From Dendrophyllia cribrosa (lineage: Eukaryota > Cnidaria > Anthozoa > Scleractinia > Dendrophylliidae): DNA of 64,000 nucleotides. The stretch covers positions 2,227,910-2,291,909 of the forward strand of contig JAJLRJ010000001.1 of assembly GCA_024195265.1 (NCBI GenBank), written 5' to 3'. Both the position numbers and the translations under genes were made by a program. Shown in pieces: positions 59,250 to 64,000 of this stretch (its first letter is position 1; each line of letters begins with the position of its first letter). The notes under the pieces were generated by a model. That model was not told where the DNA came from. It ran no database searches and was given only the letters and a program-made list of their open reading frames with translations.

Positions 59250-61600
59250 ATAGTAAAACATGAAACTATAAAGAAAGAATATAATGCAACTGTACATGTC
59301 ATAACAGACATGACTGTTACGAACACAGTTACTGTTATTACCTTTTGATAAAAACATAAAATCGTGTACATCTTACCTTACAATAAAAAGAAAGCATAAA
59401 TAGTAACATTTGTAGGACGTTTTGCACGTAAGATGAAGCGAACATTATCGTGAGAAACTAAGATCAAGATGCAACACTTTTTACAGTCTCTTAAGTGAAA
59501 TATAAACTAGAAGTAGATGAGCTCAGTTCATAGAAGCAGCATTTTTGGGGAAGCTTTGTTTTTCCGTTTCATACTCGTTTGTGTTTAATTGTCGTTTATG
59601 TCTCGAGGATCTGTGTTTTTTCTTTTGGACCCGCAGGTGTATTTATGGAACAGTGATTGTATTTCACACCAATGTTGACTTTAGCATTCTGAGGCATATT
59701 AAGTTAAATGTTTATTTTCCACTGGCAATTGGTGCACGTTAAAAAGAGACAGTCTTTTGCATTTAAAGTAAGGATTACGCGCCTAGAGCGTTTCGAGGTG
59801 GAAAATTTATGAAGTATGTGCTTAAAACAATGTGTTAAACGAAAAATATTAATAATTAAAAAGTTAAATACATTAACATGAACATGAGCTAATGGCTTGT
59901 GACACTACTCACCATTTTCGTGACACCTGAATATGTTTTTTGTTCTAAATGTGTAAAAATTAAAAATAAAAAGGAAAACGGAATAACAAAAAGAAGATTT
60001 TACCGCATGTCTAGCTTTAGTATTATGCACTTGAGGTGCTCTTGAAATGTTTTAGGTATATATGTAGCAATATACGTCGTAATTTCAGGTTATATCGGTT
60101 CTTAAATGCATGATTTACAGAGATCCGGAACTCCGGAACTAATAAGATATCAGGAGACATTGCAGACGACAAACGTCGTTGATTTAGTTTCAGATATTGT
60201 ACGGGCGTCAATTTATCAAACGTCTGTTTATCAACCAGAACTGTTTTCTCTTTTAAATATATATTTTTCGTTTAACATAAAAAGACACAGCTTACATCAG
60301 AACGACTTTTGTTGTATGAGCAAAACAAACGAATGTAAATCGTGGGAGATCACCTATAGCGCGCATCCTAAACAATGTAAAAAGTTCAATTTTGTACATG
60401 GAAATAATCAAGAGTGTTCAGACATAAGCCAAGACCCACATAATCATTCATTAGTGTTGTATTTGTTCTCGATATTCAATTCTCCAGACATGGGACTTTC
60501 TACGTATTTCCTCAGCCAATCATGTGCGTTACATGAAATTCTCCAGACATAAAAAATTCATGGTTTAAGAACGGGCATATTTCGCAAGACTTACTTTGCG
60601 AGATTTCGATATTTTTATAATTCGAGTTACTTATTTTTGTGTTATTATGGTATAGAAAAAAAATACGCAAAAAATGAGTAGAAAAAAGAAAAGAAAAATA
60701 AACAGAAATTTATCAAACATTGCTGAGACACTGACTGGCATAAACAGTGCATGGCCCTTTATTTTGCCAAAAAAAATAAGGATTGGTTCCTACTAGCGAC
60801 GTAATCGCAAGCTGAGTCGTAGTCGGAAGCGTACGGAGTCTTACGTTCTAGTGTAAATTAAAAACCGGAGTCGCAATCGGAATCGGAAGGATCATAATTA
60901 AGGTTTCCTTTTTCTTCTGACGCCGCTTCTCCTTCCAACTCTTATTAAACACTTACTTCGTTTTGATTTCCACTAGATCGTAAGGTTCTTGCGATTCCGA
61001 TTTCGCTTATGATTCGGCTTATGTCGTTTTTGTCGCTAGTGGGAACCAAACTTAAGGCCCGAAGGGCCTAGTACAGTAAAAAATATGAATAATAAAAAGA
61101 GGGGATCTCCATGCCTGTTTTCACGTTGTAGGGCTGCTGTTTGTAACTACTTTGCTAGCTTGTGAAGGGAATATCGAAAATTCTAGCCTTAGCGGGAGAC
61201 AACTATTATTTCCAGAAAGTTATTACTATGAAATATTAGTATTATTCTTATATGTGATAGCTCAAAAGTGTTACAATGAAACGCATTAAAGTTTCCAAAA
61301 AAAGAAAGAGAAACCAATGAAATAATACGTATTTATTCACAATGTTTAACAAATCTCTTTTCAGCCGTTTGAATCTGTTTACGGTGGCTGATTCAAACTA
61401 CTATATATATATACTATATACTAGTATTTCGTAATTTTTGTTACTGTTCTGATATCTGAATTAAATAGAAAGCAAGGATCTTCCTTTCTCTTGCTTGAAT
61501 AAAACACTCTCTTTCTCGTCATTTTAGTAGTTCTGCAACAGCTGCGCATGCGTAGGATTAACTACCGGAAAAACTAGAAAGCCTTTACGAAAGAAAGATG
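59250..61600. other. Spacer between lectin and adhesion GPCR genes
   Basis: AT-rich. A 148-codon plus-strand frame at 60106-60552 has several Cys (ECKSWEITYSAHPKQCKKF) but no recognised domain or splice context. The missing lectin 5' exon should lie here. Nothing else is supported. Confidence 0.4.
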
Positions 61601-61619
61601 ATTTTCTATATCATTCTAC

Positions 61620-63584
61620 GTTAATTCTTTAAGCGTCTCGTTAATTTCATTCGGCATCTGTTTCTTCACAAATTCCATGCCGGCATTTCTGTTCACTGTG
61701 TACTTCATTCTTCTCTTCCCAACAGAAACGTTCTGCAACAAAACGCAACAGGATTGATTCAATGTGGATTCAGGAAAATAGGAAAACATGCCATTTACCA
61801 AATAGATTCAATATTAATATTCCAAGATGGCGGATTTTTCTCCCCGGAAAATATCATCACATGTGCTTATTTGACTTCGGGCCAAAGTTGATACGACTTT
61901 TATCATTATATAACGTGGATACTTGGGTCTGTCCGCTTCGTTATTTGTATCGAGGACTGTAATGGGTTTCGCAACGCCAAGAAATACCCAGATTATTCAC
62001 CAAGAGAAAATCAAAATTTTCCCGACCCTGGGGTGAAATAAATTACTGCTTAGTTTCCGACATGTATTACTCACCTTGTTAATGTGCGTGCGAATTCTTG
62101 AATCGCTGGCGTATTGCTTTCCTCACCTGAAACAAGGGAATCGAGGGACATATTTTCACGTTGTTTTAATCATATTTTATTGTAAGATTGTCTTATTAAA
62201 CGCGAATCACCATCATCTTTATCATCATCGTCATCATCATTGTCATCGTCATCATCACCATCACTGTCATCATTAATTATCATTACAATCATCGTCATCA
62301 CGGTTTTTCTCATCATCATCAACATCACCATCATCATTATGATCATAAGGACCATAGTACGTTCTGCAACGTATAAACTGGTGCCAGCTGGTGAAACATC
62401 TGAATGCAATGAATCGCATTTGTGGCTTGCGGCTGCTCGGTGCAGGGTGTAGTGTTAGCTAAATGGACTTCAGATCCGAATGCGCTGTTTCCTTAGACAA
62501 CAAATTTTACTCCAAATTTTTAGATGCTTCATGCCACAGACCCACAGCTTCGGCCGTTTTACACCTGTGGGTCGTGTGCGACTTTACCAGTGAATACATG
62601 TACAACGACGAAATTAGGTAGGCTTACAGTACTAACCTGTTTTAAAAAGGTATAAACTAACATTGACGCGACTCAGTTTGATCTTCTTACCTGGCCATCC
62701 AAAATACAGTGAAATACACAGAACACAACGCCCTGTTTAAAAAAAAGGCAATTGCTATATATTCCATTAATATATTAATATATTTACGACATATATTTAA
62801 ATAGCAGGTTTAGTCGACTTGTTCTGAGATGATTAAAATGTTTTTTCCTTCTTTTTTTTTTTCGTACTTTGCTTTGCAATGACCTTTCTTTGTTACTTTG
62901 CGGAGTTGGGTAGATCTTAAAAATAAGCGCAATCTTAGTACCGATGCGTCACTCAACTCTTGGGTGAAACTAGAAAAGCTAAATTTATCGAGCTCTAACT
63001 TCTTTTAATTTGTTTGGTATAGATACTGTTTAGGAAAGCTTGCAGCTTAAAAATGTTAGTTTAATTTTGACTATGGTAATTTTTGGAAGTCAACTGGTAA
63101 GAAGCTATGACAATTGCCGTAACTTGCATTTAGTATATTGTAATTTGCAATTTGCAATTGCGCACGAGGAAGAAAAAGAAAATATAACAAACCTGAGTTG
63201 ATGTCAACAAAATGAAGATGTAGTCCAACACTTCATGAAGGTCAACAAAAAAGCCAAATAGCCACGTGACACCCAACAAAGGAAGCAGGGCGGCCACACT
63301 CTTCAGTCCTTTTCTGTAAGAATAGTTTCGCATCAAGAAAAGCGACTCAAATTCGACAACAATAGGTTGTATTCTGAATCGTTTTTTCCCATGTACGGGC
63401 AGAAACGATCAACGTTAAAAGAATGGCTTTCAATTGCAACAAGCGAGGGAAATTCAAAATTTCTGAATACTATAAATTTGCTGAATCTTCGGCGAGACCG
63501 AGCTAAGGGACAATTACCCCCCTGGGGGATGGATAGAGTTATAACTTCACGACAAAATTAACAACGGGCACTAATGAACTAAAG

Positions 63585-63633
<49 letters not shown>

Positions 63634-63942
63634 CACACACACACACACAAAACGTTTATTATATTTGTTTATTGGTCTTCTGTTAAGAGTACCGCAAAAA
63701 CGCGAAAAATAAAAACCTAGCTTGTTCGATTTCTTTTATGAAAGTGGGTCCTGTTTCTTAGCTAGATAAGTTTGTAGTAGTTTCTCCGAGTGTCCTTGAT
63801 GAAATGCATGTCCATTTAGGACAATAGTGGATCACTATTATTTTACACTATACCTTGTCTTCAGTAGTTTATCATTGTTGTACTTGGTGCCCAGTTTACT
63901 AAACACGACTTTAAGCAACATAACAAAGATAACCAAGTTGAC
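61620..63942 (-). CDS. Adhesion-type GPCR (class B2), 3' end; gene runs off right edge
   Basis: Coding exons are 63942-63854, 63313-63193, 62732-62691 and 62126-62079 (stop TAA at 62081-62079), phases 2, 0, 0. The peptide shows TM5 (VNLVIFVMLLKVVF), the intracellular loop (KLGTKYNNDKLLKTRKGLKS), TM6 (LLPLLGVTWLFGFF, the typical aGPCR LLPLLG-x-TW-x-FG motif), TM7 (YIFILLTSTQGVVFCVFHCI) and a very short tail (VRKAIRQRFKNSHAH). Earlier TM helices, the GAIN/GPS region and ectodomain lie beyond 64000. The stop-containing exon has its own donor (ACAAG|GTGAGT at 62075), and an exon-like segment at about 61734-61620 after a TTTTGTTGCAG acceptor is best read as a spliced 3' UTR. A cell-surface receptor; ligand unknown. 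Confidence 0.9.
62209..62345. repeat. (CAT)n-rich simple repeat
   Basis: Irregular CATCAT/CATCGT runs immediately upstream (on the minus strand) of the last coding exon of the adhesion GPCR. Confidence 0.9.
63588..63649. repeat. (TC)n then (AC)n microsatellite
   Basis: About twenty TC dinucleotides followed by about nine CA, in an intron of the adhesion GPCR gene. Confidence 0.95.
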
Positions 63943-64000
63943 CTGACAAAAGAACAGGAAAATAAACACCACATATTTGCTGGCTACGTTAAATTTAACG

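Noticed and set aside
60106..60552. 148-codon plus-strand ORF with several cysteines
   Set aside because: No known domain, no promoter or splice context, and AT-rich codon use like the surrounding spacer; a chance frame cannot be excluded.
1..64000. CRISPR arrays, operons, riboswitches, phage or bacterial genes
   Set aside because: The intron structure, SINEs and gene families are animal; tandem repeats lack spacers of CRISPR type.

Overview
The window looks like nuclear DNA of an anthozoan cnidarian, probably a stony coral (inference). It is AT-rich, its genes are intron-rich with GT-AG junctions, and it is dense in small fold-back elements and tRNA-derived SINEs of the type I associate with corals and sea anemones. 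No prokaryotic, organellar or viral gene organisation is seen. All exon models were built by hand from splice signals, reading-phase continuity and recalled family motifs; no alignment was run.

Left part (1-17.8 kb): two copies of the same first-exon type of a class A GPCR, both on the minus strand. One (72-190) runs off the left edge. The other (7414-7532) joins in phase to a second exon (5152-6055), giving a complete 340-residue receptor. Around them lie a 10/11-bp minisatellite, a 106/168-bp tandem satellite, a 41-bp-arm hairpin and several MITEs. Two small unassigned ORFs (15.1 and 15.6 kb) and a single-exon 248-codon gene of unknown function (16994-17740, plus) follow.

Middle (18.5-47.3 kb): one large minus-strand gene fills 28.7 kb. 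Thirty-four short exons join in phase into a 918-residue AP-5 complex subunit beta-1 (AP5B1). Its introns hold most of the repeats, including an 8.2-kb intron with degraded LINE and PIF1/Helitron-like fragments and a 176-bp-arm near-perfect palindrome.

Right part (47.3-64 kb): AP5B1 is head-to-head with a three-exon TRC8-type (RNF139/RNF145) membrane E3 ubiquitin ligase (47779-51589, plus), the two start codons about 470 bp apart. Then come, all on the minus strand, a single-exon TMEM126-family mitochondrial protein (54106-54627), a C-type lectin/PAN-like gene (55215 to about 59247), and the 3' end of an adhesion GPCR running off the right edge (about 62.1-63.9 kb).

The genes do not form an evident pathway. 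AP5B1 (late-endosome trafficking), TRC8-like (ER membrane degradation) and TMEM126 (mitochondrial complex I assembly) are housekeeping genes; the GPCRs and lectin are surface or secreted functions. I found no wholly new system. The most unusual features are the AP5B1 exon structure, the long palindrome inside its largest intron, a splice donor embedded in a hexanucleotide repeat, and a GC-AG intron in the TRC8-like gene.
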